NCBI GenBank assembly: GCA_028673005.1
Contig: CM054116.1
Location: forward strand, 71,685,315 to 71,749,314
DNA: 64,000 nt
Direction: 5' to 3'
From: Tanypteryx hageni
Taxonomy: Eukaryota > Arthropoda > Insecta > Odonata > Petaluridae
Position 1 is the stretch's first letter, and every line of letters starts with the position of its first letter. Shown piece by piece: positions 53,401-63,812 of this stretch. Both the position numbers and the translations under genes were made by a program. Under the pieces are notes generated by a model. The model made no database searches. It had not been told where the DNA came from and saw nothing but the letters and a program-made list of their open reading frames with translations.

Positions 53401-54951
53401 TTAATTCAATTTTCATACAAAATATGATGCTACATACCCACCAAATGCTATAAACAGAAAATTGAAACCTTATAAAAATTTTCAAAAGAACAGCTTAGTA
53501 TTTTTTTCATGATTATTGAGTTTAAAATTGGAACCAATGGATTGCCAGAATTTACTTTTAAGTCAACCAGATAAGCCCACTGGGAACAAAAGGGTTATCA
53601 GTCTTTTATCTCAATTTTTAGCATACATTAACATAATTTAATCCTGTAGATATGGCATTAAAGTATCTTGAAAATTAGCAATTTTCCTTTCATCCATTTT
53701 TATAATCTTCATGCTTGAAAATTTTATTTTGCAGAGGGTGTTGGTATCACTGCCTCTCAGAGAACTTTGCACAGCATTAGTTTCGTGGATTTTTCACCAC
53801 TTCGTGCCGCAGAAGATAGTGGAGTGCTTGTGGGGCCTGGTACTATTGACTCTACTGAAAGAACTACCAATAATCAGCCATCTCCCCGTCCTTCTTCCCC
53901 CAGTGCTGCTACTTCCCCTCGACCTCCTTCATATGTCTCTTTGTCTTGTTCCATAAGTGGATATTCCCCTCTGGCTGCTTATGACTCGGAACTCCGTAAG
54001 GGCTTTCGTTCTGGGAGAGATGTCATTCTGGTCTCTGATGCAAGTTCTGTAGTGGCCAAGCATACGCTACCCCTTGGTGATCAGGAGAATCCCCTCCCCC
54101 CTAAAGATACATCTGGGGTTACATCGCTGGAAAGTAGCAGGGCATCCGTTTGCAGTCCAGTTCACAGGAAACCTTGTGTGGGTGACGTAGCTATGAATGG
54201 TTCATTGCAGGAGCAAGGTGATGCTGATGGAAGAGGTAATGAATCGGAGATCTGCTCACTTCGGTCTGGGCAGCAGGAATCTATGGTGGGAACAGTTCGT
54301 GTTGTGCAGTTTACCTCTCAAAACAAGAGCTATGTGAGGACTGTGACACGGACTTTTGATTCAGCTTCTTTCCACGGGGAGAGCATAACTGATGAACGGC
54401 CGCCTTCTCCCACTTATCTTTCTCCGTCCAAGTCTTTCATTCAGCAGAGAGTGGAACGGCTTTACGGTCCTGGGGCCTTGGCTCAAGGTTTCTTCCGACG
54501 TACCTCCCATCGTGGTCTATCAAGTATGGGAAAAGAGGAAGATGTCACTGATAGAATTGATGATCATGTAGCACCAAGGCCTTGTGCATCGCTTCCAGTC
54601 TTGCGTCACTTACGCCCAGAATTTAGGAATCAGCTTACAGTGCGTGGAACAAGTCCCAAAGTACCTCCCATTATTACAATAATACCTATCGCTATTGAAG
54701 GATCTGGGTCTCCTATTGCTGAAAAGAAAGTATCAAATGGGAATGAAAAGGTTGAGAAGGAAATTATCATAAGCCCAGACTTGAATGAGGTGGTTGTGGC
54801 AGCCCCACCAGATCTATGCCCTGCTGCACCAGAGGTTGTGCTGCCTGTGGTTGTAAAAGAAGGATCTTCAGATGTGAAGAATGGAGCAATGTCACCAGCA
54901 ACCTTACCACCCTCTGATGGGGAAGTGAGAGATGGTCATTATTTCATTAGA
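46702..54951 (+). CDS. Probable disks-large-associated (SAPAP/DLGAP, vulcan/mars-like) protein, N-terminal part
   Basis: Four exons (46702-47475, 48289-48356, 50394-50674, 53735-54951) join in one frame, phases 0, 2, 1, giving 780 codons with no stop. The protein is Ser/Pro-rich and disordered-looking. Features: SSESDDDDWVPPR near the start, a basic patch (KRRRRPPSPSQK), SIRRPMKSEA, MPSLESIGSCSLD, RVERLYGPGALAQGFF, LPVLRHLRPEFRNQL, and at the last donor DGHYFIR. That end equals the start of the GKAP domain (DGHWFLKLL in human DLGAP1), so the scaffold domain should continue in later exons. DLGAP proteins link guanylate-kinase scaffolds at synapses, and mars/DLGAP5 acts at spindles. No later exon was found up to 64000. 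The gene model is better supported than the family name. Confidence 0.6.
47476..48288. other. Intron 1 of the DLGAP-like gene
   Basis: No features are supported. Confidence 0.5.
48289..48356 (+). CDS. DLGAP-like exon 2
   Basis: The acceptor is TCTGTTTCCAG and the donor GGCTGT|GTAAGT. In phase 0 it reads DSSVQSAAGKKLSIRRPMKS, EA and two bases of valine. The Ser/Arg-Pro composition and consensus splice sites support it, and its end phase fits exon 3. Confidence 0.65.
48357..50393. other. Intron 2 of the DLGAP-like gene
   Basis: No gene or recognised element. It is AT-rich up to about 50340, where GC content rises before exon 3. Confidence 0.5.
50394..50674 (+). CDS. DLGAP-like exon 3 (GC-rich)
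   Basis: The acceptor is CTCCCTACCTTTGCAG and the donor GTGTTCAG|GTGTGG. One base completes the valine of exon 2, then 93 codons (PRHCLAPEEERNKGCGLRLA ... MPSLESIGSCSLDADVTASE, CS) and one base that joins exon 4 as Glu. GC content is well above the surroundings. The exact phase match on both sides is the main evidence. Confidence 0.65.
50817..50872. repeat. Perfect 25-bp hairpin with 6-base loop
   Basis: 50817-50841 is the exact inverse of 50848-50872; the loop is CTTAGT. A nearby direct repeat (CTCTTAGTAGAT at 50805 and 50840) suggests it arose by template switching during replication. Confidence 0.9.
51509..51532. repeat. (AT)12 microsatellite
   Basis: Twelve uninterrupted AT units. Confidence 0.9.
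51968..52152. mobile_element. hAT-type MITE (185 bp)
   Basis: The left end is CATTGTTTCTCAAACTGTGG and the right end, inverted, CAGTGGTTCTCAAACTTTC, the widespread hAT/Charlie-type terminus. The 8-bp flanks (CCTTAGGT, TTGTAGGC) match at four positions, so the duplication has decayed. No coding. Confidence 0.65.
53735..54951 (+). CDS. DLGAP-like exon 4 (large)
   Basis: The acceptor is TTTATTTTGCAG and the donor TTAGA|GTAAGT. Two bases complete Glu, then 405 codons. It is Ser/Pro-rich with conserved-looking islands: VRVVQFTSQNKSYVRTVTRT, SFIQQRVERLYGPGALAQ, LPVLRHLRPEFRNQL and DGHYFIR at the end. Another + strand frame is open for 80 codons at the 5' end but stops. Confidence 0.75.
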
Positions 54952-56854
54952 GTAAGTTTGATTTTTCTTTATTTTGGCTAAAAATATACTTGCACAGAGT
55001 GAAGTGTTGGTTTTATAAGGATTTTCATGATTAATTGCATTACATTTTTTTAACTCCCCTAGATACATTGAGGTAGCTTATATTTCAGTTAATGTAAGAA
55101 ATAATATTATCAAAGAGGGGAACTAATCTGATGATCATTTTATGCATTGGAAAACAGGTTGTGTATTTTTAATCCTCCAAGTTAATTTGGTTTTGTTTCA
55201 TTGTTGTCTTACAAAGTTGATCCAGCATGCTTTAGTGCAATAATAACAAGATTTTATCATTATTGTTTATATATTATTAATTTTCGAAAGCAATTTTCAG
55301 CTTATATTTCTTTCCCATAATCTTTCAAATGAGTTTTTGGCTTTGTAAGTAGCATGCTATGAAAGTTGATATTACATCAGTAACCTGTGTAATACATTTT
55401 AATGTACCATTAAATTTATTTTTAAAAGTAAAGGAAAAATTAAAAAGCTTAAAATGAATTTTCCAGAAAAGTTTTGCAGTCTTTTGGAAAATACCAATTC
55501 ATTATTACATTGATTGCTTTAATTCATAAATAGTAAATCGACTTAAAATTTTGTTTTATTTTTTCTCCAATTTGAGAAGTTATTTTTGATCCTTGTGTAT
55601 TAAACTCTATAATTTGTCGGGTTGATTTCAAAATTATCTTATTCATTTTATGGAAACGATTATAAAATGTTAAACGCAATTTTTAGCAGTGATTTTATTA
55701 TAATAATGACTATCCTCAAATTAATGTTATTTTAATTCAAGACTTTTTATTGCTGTCATGTTTTTGACGTTTGATGATTCTTGATCATATGTTTAGGAAA
55801 GAAGTTATTTCAGGCGTATTTTCCCATTAATTCGTAAAAGGCGTGGTCAATCGGCGCTATTCAAGCACTAGCAGTGGCTTTTCTGTTGACAATTTTGTCT
55901 ACGTTATAGCTATAATTCATTCTTAATTGTAGTGTGTTTATTAAATAAAAAATATATTTCTTATTTTCAGTTTGTGACATTTAAAATTTTTTATAAATTA
56001 ATATTTATGTCGTCGATGTGTACTTTCAACGCGTGCTTTCGGACAAATTCTTTTTCGAAATTAATTTTTTCATTACTTATAAATGTAGAGATGGCAGAAT
56101 GTCTCGCTCCCAACATTGTATTTAAGCTTTCATCCTTACGTAAATATAGAATGTATCTCAATTTCACAAATGACCTTGAATTCGGAAAGAATGTCGGCGA
56201 ATACGTAATATTTAGCTTATATATTGGCGGGAATGAGACTATTACTTGTCGCTTATTAGCGCAAATGAAATGAAACGCATATTTTTCCTTAATTGTAAAG
56301 GCTTTCCTTAAATGTAAAGGCTTTCCTTAAGTGGCCGACTCAAATTGCGGTTGCTAACGCTCGCCCGATAACTGTTGTTAGGCAACCCACACCACACATT
56401 CTGCCGTAGGTTGGTGTCACCATACATGGGTGTCAAGACATTCCTATACGAATAACCGAATGGTGATGTTGGAGCTATTTAACTCAAGTGATACCAACGA
56501 TACATCACTTTTTCATTCGAATTAAAAAGGAAATTAGCGTTAAGACTTTGTTACCGGGAAATATTTACAAAATTGTAATTATTTTTCTGTAGTTATGCTA
56601 TATGTCGTTTGTGACAAATAATGTCGTAGCATGGTATATATAGTGAGGGATGGAAAAAGTATACTTTTTAAAATATAAAAAATCCATATCAAACTATTAA
56701 AAATTTAGAAAATTATCTAGGAAAAATATAAAAGTTAGCAATGCTTCGGATGTACAGTGTAGGTTACATGGCATTGAATGCTTAAAGAATATATAACTCT
56801 TTGACCGTAAATGGTGTTGAGGGTGGACAGCCAGTGTTTGTCATGAAGAATTTG
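54952..56854. other. Intron or flank, nothing recognised
   Basis: No continuing GKAP exon could be identified. The open frame at 55932-56273 has no domain. A 19-bp unit (TGTAAAGGCTTTCCTTAAA) is repeated twice at 56294-56330. Confidence 0.45.
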
Positions 56855-57222
56855 ATGGAATAATTTGATCTAAAGATCCTATGCAGATAGGCATAAGCTG
56901 TAATTTTGGGAATAATTTCAAAACAGGAAAACATTCTGCTATGACTGAGAATTGAACCCGGGCGGATATTCTACCACTGAACTTACCATACCAGATTATT
57001 TTTCCCATTTCTGAACGTGGGTATTTTTCTTAGTTGGGTCTGGGTTAGCCAAGCTAGTCAACGAGTCCCAACGGATGTCCTCCAAGAGATACGTTGAAGA
57101 AAACCCCTCTCTCTCAAATGGTGGGATTGCCAAAGCTATAAATTGATGGAATAATATTATCTAAAGATCCTATGCAGATAGGCATAAACTGTAATTTTGG
57201 GCATCATTTTGAACAGGAAAAA
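56855..57222. repeat. Direct repeat flanking tRNA-like copies B and C
   Basis: TGATGGAATAAT..ATCTAAAG and ATCCTATGCAGATAGGCATA to TGTAATTTTGGG occur at 56855-56910 and again at 57144-57200, each just before a tRNA-like repeat copy. The segment therefore belongs to the repeat unit or was tandemly duplicated with it. Confidence 0.75.
56921..57014 (-). repeat. tRNA-like SINE/hairpin repeat, copy B
   Basis: On the - strand it carries an A-box-like AGTTCAGTGGTAGAATA and B-box-like GGGTTCAATTCTC; the anticodon part is deleted. Inverted ends AAACAGGAAAA and TTTTTCCCATTTC. Confidence 0.65.
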
Positions 57223-57330
57223 TAATCTGCTGCGATAATTCAGTGGTAGAATATCTGCCCAGCAAGTGGAAGACCCGGATTTGATTCCCAGTCATAACAG
57301 AATATTTTCCTGTTTCAAAATTATTCCCAT
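57211..57330 (+). repeat. tRNA-like SINE/hairpin repeat, copy C
   Basis: The A-box-like ATTCAGTGGTAGAATA (57238-57253) and B-box-like GGATTTGATTCCC (57277-57289) are spaced as in a tRNA, and the T-arm ends CCCAGTCATAAC. It resembles tRNA-Gly/Asp-type 5' halves. The core is enclosed by GAACAGGAAAAAT and ATTTTCCTGTTTC, extended by GGG..ATCATTTT and AAAATTATTCCC. Confidence 0.7.
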
Positions 57331-58507
57331 AAAGAATTTGGCTTAAATTGCCATTGATTTGTCTGACTCACTTCACCCACTCATTGGTGTAGGCAGTGCA
57401 CCTGTCGTTTAATTTCACCACCTATTACATGTGCTGCAGGAATGGTGATGTTTGAATCCAGAGATAATTTTCGTCAATTCCACAATCCTGCAAGAGTTGC
57501 CTGTATTGTATGATGTTAGTTTTTCTTTCTTATGCTTTGTTTTTCACTGTTTCTACTTAATCTCAATTTAAACTCTTTTTTTAGAGATTGCTTTTATTTC
57601 TCTGTTGTCTTTGGCTTGCGCATGAATTACACATTTGCTTTCAAATTTGTCTCTGCTTGTTTACTTGCAAAAGCCTCATTTAAAGTTTGCCATCTATGCT
57701 TTTTTGGATCTACATACCCCCAGATCCTTATTAGTAATACCCATGGACCTCCACTCCATATACAGTAAAACCCCTTATTTACACTTACCTAGGGACCTGG
57801 GAAAAAGTGTAAATTGCGGGAAAGTGCAAATTGAGGGAAAAGGAAAAATAGCTCAACTGATTTTACTTTTAAACTCACTCATTTGTTACAGTAAGACTAA
57901 CAATAAAATCAGTGTTAAAAGTGCTAAGTTTATAAAGAGTGTATCTATTTATTTATTTACTTAATCAGCACATGATTTCAATACATAATAATAATATTAA
58001 AATATGTGCCGAATTAAAATGCTAGTATGTATGAATAATATGCTTGGGTTTCCATTACATTTGTCTGGAAAATTGTACATAGACGTAGGTATATTTACTC
58101 CAGGAACATCATACTTTCTCGAAGATTGAATATTGTTCCTTTTTTCCGCCTATTGAGCTATGGCTATTTTAAAATTTATATCATAACTTCATCAGATTCC
58201 TCTGTTAACCTGGGATTTGGAAGAACCTTTTTTCTCAACATGATCAGCATCCTTTTTGACACCCATTGTTAAAATAACGTATGGGTAAAAACTCGCTAAG
58301 GTAGGCACAAAAAATATGCTGACGTGCTGTTAGCTTCAATTCAATGACTAATGAGGAATTCAGCCACCGACTGAACTCGATCTATTCTCGCCTCAGACGC
58401 TTTTAAAGTACATTGTAGTATACCTAATGTGTCTACAATGTAACAAGTATTTTGTATCACTTAACAGACGTGCGGGTGATTTTTCCAAATACAATCTTTT
58501 AAAATCA
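57331..58507. other. Intergenic or intronic stretch with one MITE-like end
   Basis: CAGTAAAACCCCTTATTTAC at 57763 after TA resembles a Tigger-type terminus with no partner found. No gene is supported. Confidence 0.45.
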
Positions 58508-58598
58508 CTAGTACTTGAATATAAAGGAGGTGCTATTTTTGAAATTTCTTTTTTTTTATAAAAAAATATTGCGATATATTCGGGACAATACGGTAATT
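58508..58598 (+). repeat. Dispersed repeat (pair with 30896-30985)
   Basis: GTACTTGAATATAAAGGAGG and TATATTCGGGACAATACGGT match the copy at 30896-30985. Confidence 0.65.
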
Positions 58599-58836
58599 TA
58601 AATTACAACACATTACAAATTAACTTAAATTTAATTACAAACAGTGGGAGCCAAGGGGCATAATTTGAATGGAATGGGTTAAAACATGATAGCGCCAAAC
58701 TTGAACATCTTTTCAATATCATTCGTACTTGGTTCAAAGAGTAAATGGCGTAAATAGTATCAATAATGAGGTCAGGCTCAACCCTGTGGAATTGACTCAT
58801 AGAGAAAAAGAAAGAACTTAGTCACTTCCACAAATT

Positions 58837-58890
58837 TATTTTGCACGACCGGTTTCACTACGATCGTAGCATCATCAGGTGATAAAATAT
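58837..58890 (-). ncRNA. Hammerhead-ribozyme-like motif, Penelope/retrozyme type
   Basis: On the - strand: ATTTTATCAC, then CTGATGA (58878-58872), a helix II that can form from CTAC/GTAG around GATC, then GAAA (58856-58853), a minimal self-complementary ACCGGT helix III, the cleavage triplet GTC (58849-58847) and GTG CAAAAT. CAC pairs GTG and ATTTT pairs AAAAT, giving helix I with an internal loop. Such short-helix-III hammerheads are known in Penelope-like elements and retrozymes. Helix II needs a one-base bulge, so activity is uncertain. No Penelope reverse transcriptase was seen nearby. Confidence 0.5.
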
Positions 58891-59209
58891 CTCTCTCTCT
58901 CTCTTAAATGGTTTGGTAAATAGTTTTACCACAAATGTGGGCTGTCCCTCGTGGTAACACCTACATTCCCAGCCGGTCAGAAAGTGCTCAATTACAATGG
59001 GGTTTGTTTCTTACAATTACATAATTTTAACACCTTATGGTTTTTATGATTTGTTTATGAAATAAAAGATAATATAACTACTTATAAATATAAATACAAT
59101 ACAATGGGGGAAAAACTAATATTTAAACTTTTTAAAATTTTAAAAAATTTATAAAAATATAAAAATAAAGTATGTACATTAGTAAGGTAGTTGAGTCAAG
59201 AAGATACCA
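58891..59209. other. AT-rich stretch, nothing recognised
   Basis: A short CT run (58890-58905) and otherwise featureless AT-rich sequence. Confidence 0.5.
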
Positions 59210-59221
59210 ACTAGCTACTGC

Positions 59222-59325
59222 TAATTCTTTTTGTATATTTTTTATTATTGTTATTATTATTAATTTTTCTCATTTATTTTTATTTATTTATTATTATTAT
59301 TGTTATATATACATATATATTTTTC
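59222..59325. repeat. (TTA)n-rich low-complexity block
   Basis: Imperfect TTATTATTA with TTTATTT and TATATA variants; it might be the 3' tail of the Jockey-like LINE, which points this way. Confidence 0.6.
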
Positions 59326-59759
59326 TTTTGTTTTTTCTGCCGAATAGCTTTTGATCAGGTAGAGCTTCTTTACAGCATAGGCAATTATTTCTAAGACTGA
59401 ACTAAATATAATAACTAACTAACTCTCTAATAAAATAAACTAACAAAATATAGAACATGGGGTTGTTAAAGAAAAAAAGAGAGTAGAGAGCAGAAATCGA
59501 CATGGGAGCATCACAAAGCGACACTTTTCAGGAGGTATTTACAATGATTATGGTATATACAATGGTGGTGGGGTTTAGTTTGCATATATGCAATAGTTAT
59601 AAATGTTATAAAATAAGAGAAATAGGTAGGGGAAAAAGTTTGGAGTGGTTTGGCGGCGATCATCTTCGCATGGGTTTTTAATGTAGTTAGGACCTTCTCA
59701 GGGCCATAAAAAATACATAATAATCAAATTTAAGTTAGGGTTATGCACAAATGGGAGTA

Positions 59760-62460
59760 AGTTGAGGGATGAGAGGTATTTGGGGGTTGATAGTGGTAGC
59801 AGGAAGTTAGAATTGAAGAATATCCTTCGTCATCCGGTATTTGTGGCATTTGGTGGTGTGGTAGGTTCATATGGTTTGGAGGAGAGGGTTATTGGTAAGT
59901 TTGAGCCGGCGGTTGAATTTATGTGCTTGCAGTTTAGTAAAGTCTAGAAGTGGTGGGGTATTGTGGGCAAGTTGTAGTTTTCTGATGGGTACTAGTTTGG
60001 ATTGCTTGGCAATGAAGCGGAGTGTGGATGATTGAAAACTTTCAATTTTGGATCTGTTTTTTTTCGCAGTGTTTCAGTAAATTTCACTGCCATAAGTGAG
60101 ATGTGGGTGGATTAGAAGGAGGTAGAGGCACATTTTGTCAGTGAGGCTTATTTTGCTGTGGGGTCCTAATAATGAGGAAAGGATTGACTTTGCTAATTTC
60201 GCTTTTTGAAGGGTGTGTTGAGAGTGGGCTGTAAACAGAAGTTTTGAGTCAAGGATTATGCCAAGGAATTTATGTTTCGGAACTGTCAGGATCTTTTGGT
60301 CTGCAATCGCTGGATTTGAAGTAAGGGAGTATCGCTTGAAGCAGGTGAAATGCATGTGGGCACTTTTTTCTGGGTTAATTTTTAGTCTCCATGTCCGAGT
60401 CTAGTTGTAAATTTGTCGTAAGTGGGTCGTTAGTCTTTTCGTCGCTAGGTCCGGGAAAAGGGATTGGCTAATTATCGCAGTGTCATCTGCGTATACGAAA
60501 AGGTCGGTATTTTTGTGATTGGGGAGGTTGTTAATGTACAGATTGAAAAGGATTGAGCTGAAAATTGCCCCTTGAGGGACACCTGTGAGAGCTGGGCGGC
60601 AGGTGGAGAGAGAGGAGTTAATGCTGGTTTGGAAGGTGCGATTTGATAGAGAATGTTTGATTAGTTTTTGGAGGTTAATGGGAAAGTTAAGTCGGGATAG
60701 TTTTAGTAAGAGGCCTTGGTACCAAAACGTGTCAAAGGCTCTGCTGATGTCTAAAAAAACCGCTTCTGTTAATTTTCCCCCGTAATTAAAGCCTCGAGCA
60801 ATAGTATCACTGAGCCTTAATATTTGATGAATTGTCGGTGTGTATTGCCCATTTGTTCAGGAATAAGAATTTTGTTTTTGTTAATGAAAAGAATTAGGCG
60901 TTTTAGAATAATGTGTTCTAAAATTTTGGAGAGGGATGGTAAAAGAGAGATGGGGCGATAGCTGGAAGGAGAGGAGGGATCTTTGCTTGGTTTAAGAAAG
61001 AGTAAAATTTTGTCGTTTTTCCATAAGGGAGAGAAGTAGCTAATTTGAAGGCAGTTGTTAAAAAGGTCTGTTAGGATGTTAGTAAAAGGCTTGAAGAAAG
61101 TCATAGTTTTTAGCATGAGGTTGGTTATGTTATCTAAGCCTGGAGCTTTTTTAGTTTTTAAATTATGCAGAATTGATTTAATTTCAGGATAAGAGGTTTG
61201 AATAGGAGCAGGTTGAGGAGTCTGGTCTAAAGTGGAGCAGTTAATTTTGCGTCCGATTCAGTGGGGGTGAGGGCTGAAGTAGGGGGAGTCATTATTTTCT
61301 GAAGTGATCGGCAAAAAGTTGGGCTTTGTGAAATGGGTCATGAATGATGGAGTCAACAGTTTTGAGGGGAGGAGTGGGTGGAAAATGTTTGGTAAGGGAT
61401 TTGGTTGTACGCCAGATGCTGCAATCATCATCGCGGCGAGAGTTGCTTTTATTAAACCACTGTTGTTGTTGGAAGTCGCGGATTCGGAATTTGATTTGAT
61501 TGGTCAGACTTGTCTGGTCTCTTTGGTCTGATGGCTGTTTTCTGATGCGGTTTTTTCGTTGGATTAGGTCCCGTAAGGAGATAGGGATGGGTGGGGTGTG
61601 GGTTGGGGAAAAGGTTTTTGAGGCTGAGGTTTTGGAGGAGAGGAGGATATTTTGGATTTCAAGTATTCGGATGTCAATTGAGGTAGGGGAGGGAGTGGGT
61701 AAGGGTAGGAGAGAGGATATTTTTTCATTTGCTAAAGAGATGAATTTGGTCCAGTCAGTTCGTTGGGGCAGGGAAGGGAGGAGTTGGGATGGGTCTACAG
61801 AAAGGTGAAAGAAAATTGGATAGTGGTCTGAGGAAAAGATTTTTAGTACTTTTTGGGTAAAAGAAATAGGAAAATTTTTTGTTATGACATAATCAAGTAT
61901 GTCTGAAGAGGGGTTGTTGGGGGAAAAATGCATCGGTTCGTCTGGGGTAATAATGGCTATTGGATTGGTGGATGAATAATTAAAAATGTCTTCCGTCTGT
62001 TTTGGTGGCGTTGCAGCCCCAGTGTCGATGTTTTGCATTCCAGTCGCCTATGTATAGTCCAGGTCGGTTGTACGCAAAGAGGTTCCATAAGTCAGTAATT
62101 AGCAGTTTTTTGGTCGAAGGTTTATAGATGGAGTTAAAGGTCATTGGGCCAATTTTGGTGTGGAGGACTATTCCTATCGCTTCAATTGAATTCGTGATGG
62201 AGAAATTCCTGAGTGTTTAAGGTTTGACCTGTTGGCGATGGCCTCCGGAAGTAATGCGATCTAATCGGTAGATTTTAAAATTGGGAATGTATAGCTTATT
62301 TGTAACCGTTAAGTGGGTTTCCTGGAGGAGGATTAAGTCCAAGTGAGAAGCTGAAAGGAAATCACGGAGTTCAGTAATTTTAATTTTAATTCTATGGGCA
62401 TTCCATGAGAGGATAGAGAGTTTATTAATTTAAGGGCGTGGGAAGCCATCAAATTTGAGT
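59760..62460 (-). pseudogene. Jockey-like ORF2 remnant: endonuclease + reverse transcriptase
   Basis: Endonuclease traces are ILLQETHLTV (near 62330) and YIGDWNAKHRHWGCNA (62010-62065, the APE-type GDWNAKH block). The linker is open at 61292-62038 (DYVITKNF, FSSDHYPIFFHL with the catalytic SDHxP). RT: SYRPISLLPSLSKILEHIIL near 60960, AFDTFWYQGLLLKL near 60710, GVPQGA near 60570, FVYADDTAII near 60480-60510 (catalytic YADD), KFLGIILDSKLLFTAHSQ near 60260, and LTDKMCLYLLLIHPHLTYG near 60110. Several breaks separate these pieces. Confidence 0.82.
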
Positions 62461-62467
62461 AACTCAC

Positions 62468-63460
62468 TCAGGAGTTATATATGCCGTTGCTTGCTAGTTT
62501 GGAGAAAAAGAAAATGGGTAAGGATATTGTGGAGCCATTGAATGTCGGATAAGATATCATTGTCATTACGAGGGGGTGGAAAAGTGGATGGGATGTAAGG
62601 GTTTTAAGAATAAGGGGGTGGTGGGTGGGATAGGGTGGGGTGGGGATTAAGTTTTGGGTAGGGAGGGTTGGAGGAGTAGGTAGGTGAGGAAAGTATGAAG
62701 GATGGGATGTAGGATTTGGTTTGGGTGGAGCTGGTGCTGTGGTAGGGTGTAGGTGGTTATACACTGTTGTGCGAGCTTGGATGAAGGTAAGGCAATTTTT
62801 GTAATTGGCAGTATGGGCATTTCTGCAGTTAGCACAAGTGGGGGGAGTATTGGGGGATTTGGAACATTTGGCAGGATGATCGTCGCCGCATTTTAGACAT
62901 ACGGCCGGGAAATTGCAATGGTTTTTTGTATGCTCTAATTTTTGGCAATTGAAGCATTGAACTGGGCTAAGTGGCTTTTTGTAAGGATGTATTTTACAAT
63001 TATAGATAGAGATTCCGGATTTATTGGCAAATTTTTTAGAATCAGCTGTTTTGGCTAAGGTTACGATATAGACATCAGTGGGATATTTTTCCACTGTTTT
63101 GATCCCTTGCTTTTGCTGCACAAAGGTGGGGCGGGTAGAAAAAACTTGATGGACATCATGAACTTCAAACCCATCTCCCTCAATGGCATCGACTATGTCA
63201 TCAGATTTAACGTCATTTGGAAGTCCTTTCAGGGCAAATTTTTTAAGTTTTTCGTGGGGAAGTTGGTAGGTATAATAAGAAATCTTGTTTTCGGTAAGAT
63301 AAGCTCAGGCAGCTAGGTAGTCTGAGACAGTTTTACATTGTAATACAATTAGGTTGGAGGAAAGTAATTTTGCTGATGGTCTTACAACTAGTTTTTTACA
63401 TAGTTTCTTAGATAGTTGGAGCCAGTTTAGGGAAGTTTAAATTTTAATTGAGGAGATGGG
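62468..63460 (-). pseudogene. Jockey-like ORF1 (gag) remnant with zinc knuckles
   Basis: On the - strand: YYTYQLPHEKLKKFALKGLP and DIVDAIEGDGFEVHDVHQ (PRE_C2HC-like region, about 63130-63280). The open piece 63121-62468 then has SIYNCKIHPYKKPLSPVQC and three Cys/His knuckles (CFNCQKLEHTKNHC, CLKCGDDHPAKC, CANCRNAHTANYKNC), followed by a Pro/Thr-rich tail. This is the arrangement of Jockey-clade gag proteins that bind element RNA. A frame change separates the two parts. Confidence 0.8.
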
Positions 63461-63744
63461 GACGGATTGGGGTGGTAGGGGTAGGAGTTCAGTGGGCTCA
63501 GGGTTTGTGGTAGGAGGGATAGTTGACTTGGAGTGGGGGTGGGATTCCTCGAGATCTGAGGAATTGGATGCATTTGGAGCAGAGTTGGGTGGATTTGAGT
63601 CCGAGTTTATTTATTCATTCCACTGTAAAAATTACTGATAATGGAAAAATAAACGGAATGCCACCAGCTTATTCTGCATTATAAATTGGTATCAATGGTT
63701 TTTTCACTTGCAAGTGATGCATAGATAGTTGGTCAGGATAGAAC

Positions 63745-63812
63745 ACCCAAAACTTGGGCGCCCCGGGCATTCGCCCGGCTCGCCCATAGCTTGGGCTAGC
63801 CCTGCCCATTGT
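63745..63812. repeat. GC-rich double hairpin, MITE-like
   Basis: CCGGGC ATTC GCCCGG (63764-63779) and GCCCATAGCTTGGGC (63783-63797) form two adjacent hairpins in AT-rich surroundings. This looks like an end of a GC-rich MITE. The - strand open frame through it (63669-63971) is not considered a gene. Confidence 0.5.

Larger units (their letters stand above)
50675..53734. other. Intron 3 of the DLGAP-like gene
   Basis: It holds a perfect hairpin (50817-50872), an (AT)12 run and a hAT-type MITE; otherwise nothing is recognised. Confidence 0.5.
59750..63640 (-). mobile_element. Decayed Jockey-like LINE (gag, endonuclease, RT)
   Basis: A near full-length non-LTR retrotransposon on the - strand: gag-like ORF1 at about 63640-62468, then endonuclease and reverse transcriptase down to about 59760. 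Many stops and frame changes. No RNase H follows the RT, which fits Jockey rather than the I-type element at 9.7 kb. The exact ends and target duplication were not found. Confidence 0.8.

Noticed and set aside
53711..53956. 81-codon + frame at the start of the large exon
   Set aside because: It stops early and overlaps the 405-codon frame that carries the conserved motifs.
55932..56273. 113-codon + frame after DLGAP-like exon 4
   Set aside because: It does not resemble the expected GKAP continuation and looks like random AT-rich sequence.
57226..57300. A functional tRNA gene
   Set aside because: A- and B-box-like sequences are present, but the acceptor and anticodon arms do not pair properly and copies are repeated, so it is a tRNA-derived repeat.
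61304..61808. + strand open frames over the Jockey-like LINE
   Set aside because: They are antisense shadows of the - strand ORF2 coding sequence.
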